Source: DAOTVD01 sp034437075
Lineage (GTDB): Bacteria; Chloroflexota; Anaerolineae; Aggregatilineales; J027
DNA length: 40,242 nt
Assembly (NCBI GenBank): GCA_034437075.1
Contig: DAOTVD010000013.1
Span: forward strand, 1-40,242
Direction: 5' to 3'
In this document: in pieces, positions 1 through 8,515 of the stretch
How the letters are laid out: every line of letters starts with the position of its first letter
How positions within the stretch are numbered: position 1 is the stretch's first letter
The notes under the pieces: model-generated
What the model was told of the DNA's origin: nothing
What the model saw: only the letters and a program-made list of their open reading frames with translations
Database searches by the model: none
Position numbers and translations under genes: made by a program

Positions 1-439
1 CGGCAGCGTTAGCGGCGTCCGCTGTTGCGTCGGAGACGGCGGCGTTAGCGGCGTCCGCTGTTGCGTCGGAGACGGCAGGGTTAGCGGCGTCGGCTGTTGC
101 GTTGGAGACGGCAGGGTTAGCGGCGTCCGGCGTTGCGTCGGAGACGGCAGGGTTAGCGGCGTCCGGCGTTGCGCTGGGGACGGCAGCGTTAGCGGCGTCC
201 GGCGTTACGTCGGAGACGGCAGCGTTAGCGGCGTCCGCTGTTGCGTCGGAGACGGCGGCGTTAGCGGCGTCCGCTGTTGCGTCGGAGACGGCAGGGTTAG
301 CGGCGTCCGGCGTTGCGTCGGGGACGGCGGCGTTAGAGGCGTCCGCTGTTGCGTCGGGGACGGCGGCGTTAGCGGCGTCCGGCGTTGCGTCGGGGACGGC
401 GGCGTTAGCGGCGTCCGGCGTTGCGTCGGAGACGGCAGG
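1..439 (-). repeat. 36-bp coding tandem repeat (VNTR), at least 12 units
   Basis: The core gttagcggcgtc recurs at 8, 44, 80, 116, 152, 188, 224, 260, 296, 332 (one variant base), 368 and 404, an exact 36-bp period. In the frame of the replication protein each unit encodes 12 residues of the type AAVSDATADAAN, with Ser/Pro and Ala/Pro substitutions. Copies are nearly identical at the DNA level, which suggests recent slippage expansion. The array continues past the left edge. Confidence 0.95.
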
Positions 440-2911
440 GGAGACACACGCCGAGGGTGCAGACTCGGGGATAACGCCCTCTGTATTTTCTGTAGCAGGC
501 GGATCAGCAGCTTTGTTGTTTTTCACAGCCTGCCACACTTGGGGGAATAGGGGGTGATATTGGTAGAGGTCGTAAATCGTGACGTTTTCGGGAAGCTGAT
601 AGCCCTGGCGTTGCCAGGTAATGAGCGTTTGCTGCACCGTAGACCATGAGCCGCCCGCACAAACGGCTAGGATCAGCGCATCCCGTACCCAGCGTTCCTC
701 GTATTGGTTGAGCGCTTGATCTATCGCGAGAGCCAACATGGTAGACACGGGCCCTATATTTGCCTCATAGAGCGTGATAACCCCCCGCGCAGCCCCCCCC
801 TCTGTATGGCATGTTTTTGCTAGTTCTTTAGTTTCTGGGGGGGTGTCTTGGTTGTCTTGCTGTTTCTCTTCATTCTCTTTATTTCTCTTAAATCTTATAG
901 TGTCACGATATGTTTCGAAAAGTGTCTCATTTTGCATCGAAAGTGTCTCAGGATGCATCGAGGTTGTCTCATTTTGCATCGAAAGTGTCTCAGGATGCAT
1001 CGAGGTTGTCTCATTTTGCATCGAAAGTGTCTCAGGATGCATCGAGGTTGTCTCATTTTGTTTCACTTCGCCATCTTGAGACACTAACTCACTATGATCA
1101 ATACTTGGCAAAATGTCAGACACTTCAGTATCAGTACTATTTTCGTCATCAGGTATGTCCTTTTCGTGTCCCTCTACTTCTAGCGGGCGCGTGGCGGTAA
1201 CCTCGAAAGTGTCATCCACATCCACGCTCTTCAGGTTGCGGATATTGTCGTAATTGATGCTGATCTTGCGCCGGGATCGGATGTCATCATTAGCATTAGC
1301 CACCGTCAAAATGGATATGAGTTTGAGATCGGCCAGTTTGTTCAAGTGGCGGTTGATCGTTACATAATGAATTGTTTTTTCCAATTCGCGCGAAATATCG
1401 CCGCCGTTCATGGGGAGCCAGATTTTACCCGAGGTATCATGCTGCAAGTATTGTGCCGTACAAAACCAGAAATCGAGTTGTAACAACAATATGCTGGGCA
1501 TGTGCCCCAGTTCTTTGGCCAGCGGCGGATAGTATTTCAAGAGGGGCACATCGCCTAGTAAAACGAGTTGATTGACTGTGGCTGTCTGATCCTCAAAGTA
1601 ATCTAGTTTTGCCAGGCGTTCATAGTTCAACGCGATGCGCTGCACAAAGGGTTCGTCAATGCCTTTGCGGGGCGGTATGCGGTCAATAAATTCTTTATCT
1701 TTCAGCTTGCTTAAGTGGCGGTCGATAGAGGCATAGCTGATGGAGTTCTTCAGTTGGCGCATGATCGTGCGGCAACTCAGCATCAGCCAGCGCCGCCCGG
1801 TGGGGTCTGTTGTGACATTACGGCGGCTGTTATGCAGCCAGTAATCCAATTGCAGCAATAAGATGCTGGCCACATCGCCGACTTCTTGCGCTAAGGGTGG
1901 ATAGTATTTCAGGGTGGGGGCTGTCTGGTGAGGTATGATTTTATTTACTTTCTTTTCCTTACCAGTTTCTTGGGTCGTTTCGATTGTCATGGGCTGTGTC
2001 TCGTTAGCGGGCGGGCTCAGGTAATCCGCGAGATAGATATTGAGCGCGGCGCCCACGGCTTTAGCTGAATAGTGGGTCTTGCACTTGTGGCACCACAAGA
2101 AATATTTTTCCATATGCCAATTGGCACCGGGTTCTGTGTCGTCGTGTTCGTGATGACATACGGGCGATGGCAAATTGCGCGAAAAGCCATCTGTGCCGGG
2201 TTCGGGGCGCAAAACCGCCTCAATGGCCCGGATGAACGCGGGCGGCAATTGCGGCTGCTGGGTTGGCGGCGCGGGGATCGAAGCCATAGACGCGGTTTGG
2301 GCTGGGGAAGTGGCGGGGGTGGCGCTCGGCGGGGAGGTCTGCGCCCGTTGGGCCGCGATAGTATGCCGCAACGTGGGCACCGATACGCGATTCGCTGGGT
2401 TCATAAAATAAACTTGGCTGCCGGGTTTGGCGCCGTAAAACATACGCGCGGCGTCCCAGCAGGTCGAGTCAACTTTGCCGGGCGTGAGCGCCGAGACCGT
2501 TTCGCCCAGCACTCGTAATATCGCCTCGTATTCATCTATGCTCGTGATCTCGTTATCCAGTTGAATAATGATGCGCAATTTATGCGCGCCCGGCGCATCT
2601 GAAAAACTGGGCACCACCGCCGCGACCATATCCCGCACAGTGTCGCTGGCCAGTAAGCGCGCGAGTTCTTCATCCGTCAGCGGGGCGCCCGTATGGCTGG
2701 AATCCACATCCAGGAAGGCTGCCGACGCGCGCAAGAAGTTCGCCTTGGCGCGGTAGCCATCCTGCAAATGGGCTACAACCAAGGGCTTGCCGCTGGTGAT
2801 GTGATCCACCGTTTCTTGCAAGGTGTAATCGACCGTCTGCCAACCATCGGTCAGATGCTTGGGGAAGGTGCTGGGTTTACCGATGGGCGTATCCTGTATG
2901 CTAATCTTCAT
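1..2911 (-). CDS. Multidomain replication protein (primase-polymerase-like + DnaD-like), partial
   Basis: Open frame of 970 codons starting at ATG 2911 and running off the left edge with no stop. I checked the frame at several points and found no break. Residues 1-170 look like an archaeo-eukaryotic-type primase-polymerase: FLDVDSS (Asp68, Asp70), HKLRIIIQLD (110-119) and DAARMFYG (153-160). Residues about 252-278 hold a DnaG CHC2-like zinc motif (C-x3-H-x17-C-x2-C). Two similar winged-helix-like units follow (about 333-418 and 457-540), each opening with LKYYPPLA. A 14-residue repeat tract (about 621-663) comes next. Residues about 711-790 resemble the DnaD/DnaB_2 domain of replication initiation proteins (YEANIG, then W..V...L..W...GY). 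From about 825 on there is a 12-residue Ala-rich repeat. Primase and DnaD-type loader functions are normally separate proteins, so this is probably the replication initiator of an integrated plasmid, phage or similar element. Domain calls are by eye; the fusion itself is directly visible. Confidence 0.75.
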   Translation of the reverse strand, partial: MKISIQDTPIGKPSTFPKHLTDGWQTVDYTLQETVDHITSGKPLVVAHLQDGYRAKANFLRASAAFLDVDSSHTGAPLTDEELARLLASDTVRDMVAAVVPSFSDAPGAHKLRIIIQLDNEITSIDEYEAILRVLGETVSALTPGKVDSTCWDAARMFYGAKPGSQVYFMNPANRVSVPTLRHTIAAQRAQTSPPSATPATSPAQTASMASIPAPPTQQPQLPPAFIRAIEAVLRPEPGTDGFSRNLPSPVCHHEHDDTEPGANWHMEKYFLWCHKCKTHYSAKAVGAALNIYLADYLSPPANETQPMTIETTQETGKEKKVNKIIPHQTAPTLKYYPPLAQEVGDVASILLLQLDYWLHNSRRNVTTDPTGRRWLMLSCRTIMRQLKNSISYASIDRHLSKLKDKEFIDRIPPRKGIDEPFVQRIALNYERLAKLDYFEDQTATVNQLVLLGDVPLLKYYPPLAKELGHMPSILLLQLDFWFCTAQYLQHDTSGKIWLPMNGGDISRELEKTIHYVTINRHLNKLADLKLISILTVANANDDIRSRRKISINYDNIRNLKSVDVDDTFEVTATRPLEVEGHEKDIPDDENSTDTEVSDILPSIDHSELVSQDGEVKQNETTSMHPETLSMQNETTSMHPETLSMQNETTSMHPETLSMQNETLFETYRDTIRFKRNKENEEKQQDNQDTPPETKELAKTCHTEGGAARGVITLYEANIGPVSTMLALAIDQALNQYEERWVRDALILAVCAGGSWSTVQQTLITWQRQGYQLPENVTIYDLYQYHPLFPQVWQAVKNNKAADPPATENTEGVIPESAPSACVSPAVSDATPDAANAAVPDATPDAANAAVPDATADASNAAVPDATPDAANPAVSDATADAANAAVSDATADAANAAVSDVTPDAANAAVPSATPDAANPAVSDATPDAANPAVSNATADAANPAVSDATADAANAAVSDATADAANAA
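924..1049 (-). repeat. 42-bp coding tandem repeat, 3 units
   Basis: Three identical 42-bp units (924-965, 966-1007, 1008-1049) encode a 14-residue motif, ETTSMHPETLSMQN, in the replication protein frame. Each unit is itself two related heptads (ETTSMHP and ETLSMQN), and a partial copy follows. The tract lies between the second winged-helix-like unit and the DnaD-like domain, so it is probably a flexible or oligomerising linker. Confidence 0.95.
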
Positions 2912-3016
2912 GATCGTTTATCCATTCTTCTTACACTTATGCTAGATTATTGCTTGCGTTCGTATCTTGGGTGGCGCTTGTCTCTCGGCCTTAGTGATGG
3001 CCGTTGATTGTCGTGA

Positions 3017-3316
3017 TTAGGTTCCCGTTTTTTCGGGGGTTATCTGCCGGGCCTGCAACCAGCTTTTGCTGGGAGGCCGCGCGGCAGGCGCCTCGGGGGC
3101 GTCTTGGGTGGTGGTGCGTTTTGACTCTGTTTCTCGCGAACTTTTAATGTAGCGGTTCTGAAAGTGGCATTTAGGTCTGTTTTGCATCCTTTCGGGCGGG
3201 ATTAGCGGCGTTTTCGCCGAGAATTTAGGCCCTGAAGCGCATTTTAATGGCCCGAAAAGGGTAAAATTTCCTGAAAATCCGCATTCTACAAATTCTAGGT
3301 TAGACAAATGAGGCAA
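3017..3316 (-). CDS. Possible small hypothetical protein (99 aa)
   Basis: A 99-codon frame with a TTG start, 105 bases upstream of the replication protein gene on the same strand. The C-terminal half is very hydrophilic and rich in Arg, Lys, Pro and Thr, with no domain I recognise. There is no clear Shine-Dalgarno sequence before the TTG. It could be a small leader gene of the replication operon, but it may equally be a chance frame. Confidence 0.2.
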   Translation of the reverse strand: MPHLSNLEFVECGFSGNFTLFGPLKCASGPKFSAKTPLIPPERMQNRPKCHFQNRYIKSSRETESKRTTTQDAPEAPAARPPSKSWLQARQITPEKTGT

Positions 3317-3458
3317 TTTGTAGTAAATTTGAGTTATTGGACAAACATCTTATCTGTGTTTCTGTCCTCTATCTAATTTTTACGCGATTTTCAAGAAGCC
3401 TAATCTATCAGGATCGCGTGAACAGAGTCTAAAATTTAGCCGACTCGCCATATGCTTT

Positions 3459-3486
3459 CCGTCAATCGATATTCTTCGATTGGCGG
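3459..3486. promoter_or_regulatory. Stem-loop/inverted repeat in AT-rich intergenic region
   Basis: Arms CCGTCAATCGA and TCGATTGGCGG pair at 10 of 11 positions around a 6-base loop. No T-tract follows on either strand, so an operator or structural site fits better than a terminator. Its role is unknown. Confidence 0.4.
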
Positions 3487-3571
3487 TTTGCTGGTTATGG
3501 CGGCAGCACGTTTTTTTTCCAAGCATTTTGTTGTGTTTTACTCTGTTCAATATTTTCGATTGTTAAGGTGC

Positions 3572-3600
3572 GCACTTTCAAGGTCAGAACCCGAAAGTGC
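3572..3600. promoter_or_regulatory. Perfect 8-bp inverted repeat (GCACTTTC...GAAAGTGC)
   Basis: Two perfect 8-base arms are separated by 13 bases in the region upstream of the replication gene. The spacing would suit a dimeric repressor or initiator site. No direct evidence of function. Confidence 0.35.
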
Positions 3601-3797
3601 TCAGTCTGTGTACCCAGAATAATGTGTTTTCCCTGCAAAGTTCTGGTTTGCCGATGGTGTCATTCATCCGAAGCGTCCGTTTGATTGCCTTACCGCTGGT
3701 GGTGGTAAGCGTGCAAGCAAGCAGGGTAGCTTCAAGCAACCATTACTAAAACAATACCCTAAAATTTTAACGCTTGCAACTATAAACTGGGATTCGG

Positions 3798-5894
3798 TTA
3801 AAATTCCTGCCTGCGGTAGACGCGGCCTTCACCCGGCGCAAGCCCTGCCAGGCGGAAAAAATAGCCATTATGCTGCAAGATTTGGTCAGGCGCGGGGACA
3901 TCGCCATGCGTGGAAAATTCGCAGACCAGCGCGGCCCCATCCGGCGCTTCGAGTGGAATGCCGAAATAGGCAGCAGGCGCGTCTAAATCCATATTGCCCA
4001 CAAACACAATATCCCCCACGGCCCAGGCGAGTGTTTTGCGCCAGGCTAACGCATCCGGCGGGATGAGCCAGCGCAACGCGCGTTTATCCAGGTTGGGCAA
4101 CAGCGTTTCGGCGTAACGTTTCAGGCGCGTCAGGCGGCTGTAGAGATGCCCGTTGCGTCCCCAGATGAAATCCAGCCCGGCGCGGCCTTTGGAGCCGCTC
4201 GTCTCGTGGAAGACAAACAACTTGGTATAGCGTTCATTTGCCACGGGGGCATGGTGCACGTCGCGCGTCTGGAAGCCCAGCGCCATATAACTTGGAAAAT
4301 CGAGAAACATGGCCATAAAATAACGCAGTTCATTTCCGGCGATGTAAAACTCATCAAAGCGGGGGTCGTCTTTGTCGGCGGTCATCATCGTAAAGCTGGG
4401 GATGCAGCGGCGCGTTTGGCGCAAGTCGTCGTACTGGCGCAAGCGTTGTATGAACTCGGATGTACCGACCGTGGTCGATTGCAAATCGCCGAGGGTTGTG
4501 TCGGCGCCGGAGGCTTCGAGATGGTCGATTTCTTCGCCATAGCCGAAGATGTCCCGCGCGGGCAAGAACGTCTCTGCGAAGTAGCCAAAATAGGGCGCGC
4601 CCCCCGCGCGCACGGCCAGCTTGACCGCGCCCAGCACATCATAGTAGCGGTCAACCGTCTGCGGCACACCTTGGGGGCGCATCTGCACATGGGACATATC
4701 GCCGCGCATGAAGCTAAAGCCATAGCGTTGCTGAATATCGCGATAGTGACCGCAGAAATAATCCCAGACTTCGACGCGGGGCGCATCGAAATCAATCGCC
4801 CAATTTTGGTTATCGTCTAGCCGTCCGTAGAATTTGAAGCGCGCCAGCGGATTGAACACGCGCGACATCAATTGCGGCTCGGTGATCTCGTAATTGCGCC
4901 AAACGAGGCCCTCGCTATCGACATGCTTTTCGGATTCGTCCAAATTGACCTTGATTCCTCGGAAGGGTGGCGCCATGGTCGCGGGGACGGGTTCATAGCC
5001 GTAGCGGTGCAAATGCTTAACAAGTTGCCCGCGCCGGATGTTACGCCCGGCCCGGTCTGCGGGCAAGCCAAACAGCAAGTGCCCGCGCGCGGCTTCGTCC
5101 AGGTCATAGAATAGCGCCCGCGCGTCCGGCGGCATATCCAGGCCCGGCACGGCGGCACCATGCGCGGTCAGAAAGGCGAACAAACGCGCCTGGACGTTCT
5201 CGTGCAAGTGCTCGCGGTGGTTGATGATCTGTGTATCCTGGCGTTGCAGCCATTCGAAATAGTGCGGTTGAGCCAGCGCCATTTCGGAAAAACGATCGGT
5301 ATGCGGAATGACATCCATCCCCACGGCTTTGCCCAGGGTGTGCAATAGGTTGACCGTCGCTTTCAGTTGGCGCTCAACGCTATCTAAGTGGGGAACCAGC
5401 CCCGCCCATTCTGGGCTGAAAAATTCGTCGTTAATCTGCCAACTGCTGATGCCATACAGGCTATCCACGACGCCGGGCTCCCAGATGGGCAGCAGGTGCA
5501 CGGAATCCTGGGCGGCGGGGATGACGAGCATATATTTAACGACATTCCAGAATGTGCGCACCGTGCGCACATTGATGCCGACCATATGCGTCGATTGCAG
5601 CCAGGTTCCATCTGGGCGGTCGGCAACGGGGGAGGCCAACGCGGCGGGCCATTCGGCGGGGAGCTTGCCAGGATCGGTAAAATCAGGATGCAGGGCCAGG
5701 TCGAGCACATCGCCCAGGCGCGCACGCAGGATACTTAGCGCTTCATCTCCGGTCAGGTGGATGGCTTGTTCGGGCAGCAAGTTCGGGATGAACGACCAAT
5801 CGCCGCCCGTATACGCCTCGATAAGCGTTAGGCGGCGCGCATCGTCCGCCCAGGCATCCCGAAAATCTTGATACGTCGCGCCAAGGTCGATCAT
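3798..5894 (-). CDS. Divergent GH13-like glycoside hydrolase
   Basis: A 698-residue protein with an alpha-amylase-type barrel pattern but unusual motifs. DSVHLLPIWEP (130-140) fits the beta-2 substrate-loop region. VIPHTDRFS (195-203) sits where region I is expected. FMRGDMSH (395-402) offers Asp399 as nucleophile, and GYFAETFL (437-444) offers Glu441 as acid/base. There is no signal peptide, so it is probably cytoplasmic. The start overlaps the stop of the GH13_20 gene by 4 nt (ATGA), so the two are translationally coupled and probably act on the same glucan or oligosaccharide. It is the last gene of the long operon. Substrate is unknown; the subfamily could not be assigned. Confidence 0.75.
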   Translation of the reverse strand: MIDLGATYQDFRDAWADDARRLTLIEAYTGGDWSFIPNLLPEQAIHLTGDEALSILRARLGDVLDLALHPDFTDPGKLPAEWPAALASPVADRPDGTWLQSTHMVGINVRTVRTFWNVVKYMLVIPAAQDSVHLLPIWEPGVVDSLYGISSWQINDEFFSPEWAGLVPHLDSVERQLKATVNLLHTLGKAVGMDVIPHTDRFSEMALAQPHYFEWLQRQDTQIINHREHLHENVQARLFAFLTAHGAAVPGLDMPPDARALFYDLDEAARGHLLFGLPADRAGRNIRRGQLVKHLHRYGYEPVPATMAPPFRGIKVNLDESEKHVDSEGLVWRNYEITEPQLMSRVFNPLARFKFYGRLDDNQNWAIDFDAPRVEVWDYFCGHYRDIQQRYGFSFMRGDMSHVQMRPQGVPQTVDRYYDVLGAVKLAVRAGGAPYFGYFAETFLPARDIFGYGEEIDHLEASGADTTLGDLQSTTVGTSEFIQRLRQYDDLRQTRRCIPSFTMMTADKDDPRFDEFYIAGNELRYFMAMFLDFPSYMALGFQTRDVHHAPVANERYTKLFVFHETSGSKGRAGLDFIWGRNGHLYSRLTRLKRYAETLLPNLDKRALRWLIPPDALAWRKTLAWAVGDIVFVGNMDLDAPAAYFGIPLEAPDGAALVCEFSTHGDVPAPDQILQHNGYFFRLAGLAPGEGRVYRRQEF

Positions 5895-7765
5895 GGACTT
5901 TCCCCGTAGTCATGTTCCAGCAATAAGCCCGCATAGGGTTGTAACTCTAGGCTGAGCGTTTGCTGCTGGATGGGGTATGTCTCGCCACTGAAAATATCCG
6001 TAAAGCTCGCGTCTGCTTGCACGGCCAACACATCGACAGGGATGCTAACGCGCTTGGCGACCTTGTTGCGGGCCATCACGCCGATCACGGCCTTATGCAG
6101 CGAAAAACGCGCGTAGACCACGGTTTGCTCATCGGCATACAGGACTTTATAGCTGCCCGTGTGCAAGGCGGGTTCGTCACGCTTGTATTGGATCAGGCGC
6201 TGGTAAAACGCGAACATCTCGTGATCTTGGCGTGTGGGGTCCCATTCCATGGCGTAGCGCCCGCCCTCGGTGCTGTAGATATGCCCCGATAGGCCGACTT
6301 CATCGCCATAGAACACCGAGAACGTCCCCGGCAGCAAAAAACCGATAATCAGCATACCCCGGTAGAGGGCTGGGTTATACAGGCGCGAGTCATTGTGAAA
6401 ACGCCGCACGTCGTGCGAGTCAATGAGGTTGAATTGCAAAAACGCGATCTGGTTGGGCAGGCGGTCATAGTGGCCGGTGATCTGCGCGACGACGTCCGTT
6501 CCGGTGGCCGAGCGTTGGGCCTGCGGATCATCCACCGCACCCGCGATGAACTTATCCACTTCCCCGGCGAACATGCGCAAGGGCCGCCCCGAAGCGTAAT
6601 AGTTCATGGCCCCGTCCCATTGATCGCCCAGCAAATACGCGCGATTATCGCGCCAATGCTCGCCCATGAGATAGCAATCCGGCGCGGTGATTTTGGCGCG
6701 GTGACGCACGCCCTGGAAAATCTCGGCGGTGAACTGGTCAGCGCCTTTGCGGCCTGTATTGTTGCCCACGTCGAAGCGCCAACCGTCGATGTGATATGGC
6801 TCGCGCAAGTAATGCGCGATGAGCGCATCTTCGCCCGCATAGATGATCTCGCGCAGAAGCTCGGAATTATAGTTCAACTGGGGCAGGGTATTGACCCCGT
6901 GCCAGGCGTGGTAGTAGCCGCCCTCGTAGAAATAGTAAAAACCATGTTCGGGGCTGTGGGGGTCGGCCAGCGCGGTATGCAGCCAATGATGATCGCTGCC
7001 GGTGTGGTTGATCGAAACATCCAGAATAATGCGCATGTTCGCGGCGTGCAGGTCGTTGACCAGATCAATCAGCGCCTGATTGCCACCCAGCGCCGGATCA
7101 ACATTGAAATAGTCCACACAATCATAGCGGTGATGGGTGCGCGCCTCAAAAATCGGGTTGAGATACAGCGCATTCACGCCCAATTCTTGCAAATATGGGA
7201 TTTTCTGACGGATGCCTTCTAAATCGCCATTGAAAAAGTCCAGACAGCCGCCCTCAGGATATTCCAGAGGCGTTTCGCTCCAGTCCAGATAGACGGTGCT
7301 ATGACCATCAAACTCATAAGCATCCGTGGGGATGTCGTTGGACGCATCGCCATTGTAAAAACGATCCGGGAATATCTGGTAAAAGACGCTGCGCGGCACC
7401 CAGTCCGGATTCGCAAAATTGGCCAGAATCACAAAGTCATGATCTTCGGGCGGCACCGCGCGCGTCACAGTATGGCGGGTGTAGTAGTACACATGCGAGC
7501 GCGTGATAAATGCAAAGCGATAATGCATGCGCGGCTGGCTGATTTTTAGCGTACAGGCGAAGTAATCAAACCCGTTGGCTGCGTGGGTCCATTGCATGAC
7601 GATAAGCCGGTTAGAGCCATCCTGGGTCGTTTGCAAGGCGACTTTGCGCACATCGTCATTATGCCGCACGCGCACGCTGATCTGGATGGTTTCGTTCAAA
7701 GCCGGATAGGGCTTCGAGACAAAGTCGTGATTCACTTCGGAGTGAATGGTAGCTTGCCAGTTCAT
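5891..7765 (-). CDS. GH13_20-type neopullulanase / maltogenic amylase / cyclomaltodextrinase
   Basis: A 624-residue enzyme with the layout of the neopullulanase-cyclomaltodextrinase group. An N-terminal beta domain of about 115 residues (CBM34-like) precedes VPRSVFYQIFPDRFYNGD. The four GH13 motifs are all present: region I DVSINH (249-254), region II GWRFDVGN with nucleophile Asp332, region III MGEHW with acid/base Glu369, and region IV IDSHD with Asp452. The expected reaction is hydrolysis of short alpha-glucans, pullulan or cyclodextrins. With no signal peptide, it likely acts on intracellular maltodextrins or storage glucan. An AGGGGGGA-type ribosome-binding site precedes the ATG. It lies 45 bases after the kinase gene and overlaps the next GH13-like gene. 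Confidence 0.92.
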   Translation of the reverse strand: MNWQATIHSEVNHDFVSKPYPALNETIQISVRVRHNDDVRKVALQTTQDGSNRLIVMQWTHAANGFDYFACTLKISQPRMHYRFAFITRSHVYYYTRHTVTRAVPPEDHDFVILANFANPDWVPRSVFYQIFPDRFYNGDASNDIPTDAYEFDGHSTVYLDWSETPLEYPEGGCLDFFNGDLEGIRQKIPYLQELGVNALYLNPIFEARTHHRYDCVDYFNVDPALGGNQALIDLVNDLHAANMRIILDVSINHTGSDHHWLHTALADPHSPEHGFYYFYEGGYYHAWHGVNTLPQLNYNSELLREIIYAGEDALIAHYLREPYHIDGWRFDVGNNTGRKGADQFTAEIFQGVRHRAKITAPDCYLMGEHWRDNRAYLLGDQWDGAMNYYASGRPLRMFAGEVDKFIAGAVDDPQAQRSATGTDVVAQITGHYDRLPNQIAFLQFNLIDSHDVRRFHNDSRLYNPALYRGMLIIGFLLPGTFSVFYGDEVGLSGHIYSTEGGRYAMEWDPTRQDHEMFAFYQRLIQYKRDEPALHTGSYKVLYADEQTVVYARFSLHKAVIGVMARNKVAKRVSIPVDVLAVQADASFTDIFSGETYPIQQQTLSLELQPYAGLLLEHDYGESP

Positions 7766-7810
7766 AGGGTCCCCCCTAAAGAGACGGTCGTTGGTTGGAT
7801 AGCGGCGATA

Positions 7811-8458
7811 CTAAAGCGTCACAAACTCGACATCATAATCGCGTGTGATGATGACGTCGGCCCGTTCGCGATGCTTGGAGATGATTTCATGCTCGATTTT
7901 TAGCACATCCTCGATGAAGGGGTCGGGCGCTTCGCGTCCGCGTTTTTTGCGCGCTTCCATGGTTTCGAGGCGATTGCGCGCGATGAAAATGCGCGTATCG
8001 ACGTTTTCGAGCAGGCTGGTGTAGGTGCCTTCGGCAATGACAACTTGCGCGCCTTCTAAGCTGATGGTTTCTTCGTCCACACGATCTTCTTCGTAAATCA
8101 CCAGCGGTTTGGTGACGGTGGCGGCGCCATCGCGCGCGGCTTGCAAGTGCTCATCCAGCAAAGCGAGCTTGACTTCATTGGAACCTACCCAGCTAATATC
8201 CTGGCGGCGCGTGGCGTCGTTGGTCTTGGGCGGGTGGATGAAATAATCGTCTTGCTGGTAAATCACGCTCTGGATACCGTGCGGTTCTAGTGCTTCGGCC
8301 AGGGCTTTAGCGGTTTCGGATTTGCCACTGCCGGACTCACCCGCCACGGTGATGGTATAGCGCGTGGCGTGGGCCTGAATGCGGGGCAACAAACGCGGCA
8401 CAATCTGCTCGGCGGCCCGCCGATGATGTTCCTCGACAATGATGATGTCACCTTTCAT
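7811..8458 (-). CDS. P-loop kinase of the uridine kinase/phosphoribulokinase type
   Basis: 215 residues from ATG 8458. I chose this start over one 11 codons upstream because AAAAGGAC lies just before it. Walker A is GESGSGKSE, followed by YQQDDYF, which resembles the uridine kinase substrate loop. Near the end is RKKRGREAPDPF, a lid-like basic segment. The order fits small-molecule kinases (uridine kinase, phosphoribulokinase, pantothenate kinase). Its place after pyrD makes a nucleoside substrate possible. Its place before two glycoside hydrolases makes a sugar substrate equally possible. The substrate is unproven. Confidence 0.8.
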   Translation of the reverse strand: MKGDIIIVEEHHRRAAEQIVPRLLPRIQAHATRYTITVAGESGSGKSETAKALAEALEPHGIQSVIYQQDDYFIHPPKTNDATRRQDISWVGSNEVKLALLDEHLQAARDGAATVTKPLVIYEEDRVDEETISLEGAQVVIAEGTYTSLLENVDTRIFIARNRLETMEARKKRGREAPDPFIEDVLKIEHEIISKHRERADVIITRDYDVEFVTL

Positions 8459-8515
8459 GCGGTTATGTCCTTTTCTGGATAGTGCGTTCAAGCGTTGACA
8501 AGTAGTATAGGGGGC

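Larger units (their letters stand above)
2912..3797. other. Long intergenic region with inverted repeats
   Basis: These 886 bases hold no convincing gene. The part from about 3317 is visibly more AT-rich than its surroundings. Inverted repeats are at 3459-3486 (11-bp arms, one mismatch), 3572-3600 (8-bp perfect arms), 3689-3709 (6-bp arms) and 3763-3805 (9-bp perfect arms). The region lies upstream of the replication protein gene, so it could contain its promoter, operators or an origin. No iterons or tRNA-derived attachment site were recognised. Confidence 0.6.

Noticed and set aside
1..439. CRISPR array suggested by the 36-bp period
   Set aside because: The repeats are contiguous, have no spacers, and lie in frame within a long coding sequence.
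102..557. 151-codon plus-strand frame of Gly/Ala/Ser repeats
   Set aside because: It is the antisense reading of the repeat array; the minus-strand frame carries the domains and continues through them.
4146..7222. Long plus-strand frames opposite the GH13 genes (224 and 275 codons)
   Set aside because: Antisense to enzymes with complete catalytic motifs; the plus-strand products show no recognisable domain.
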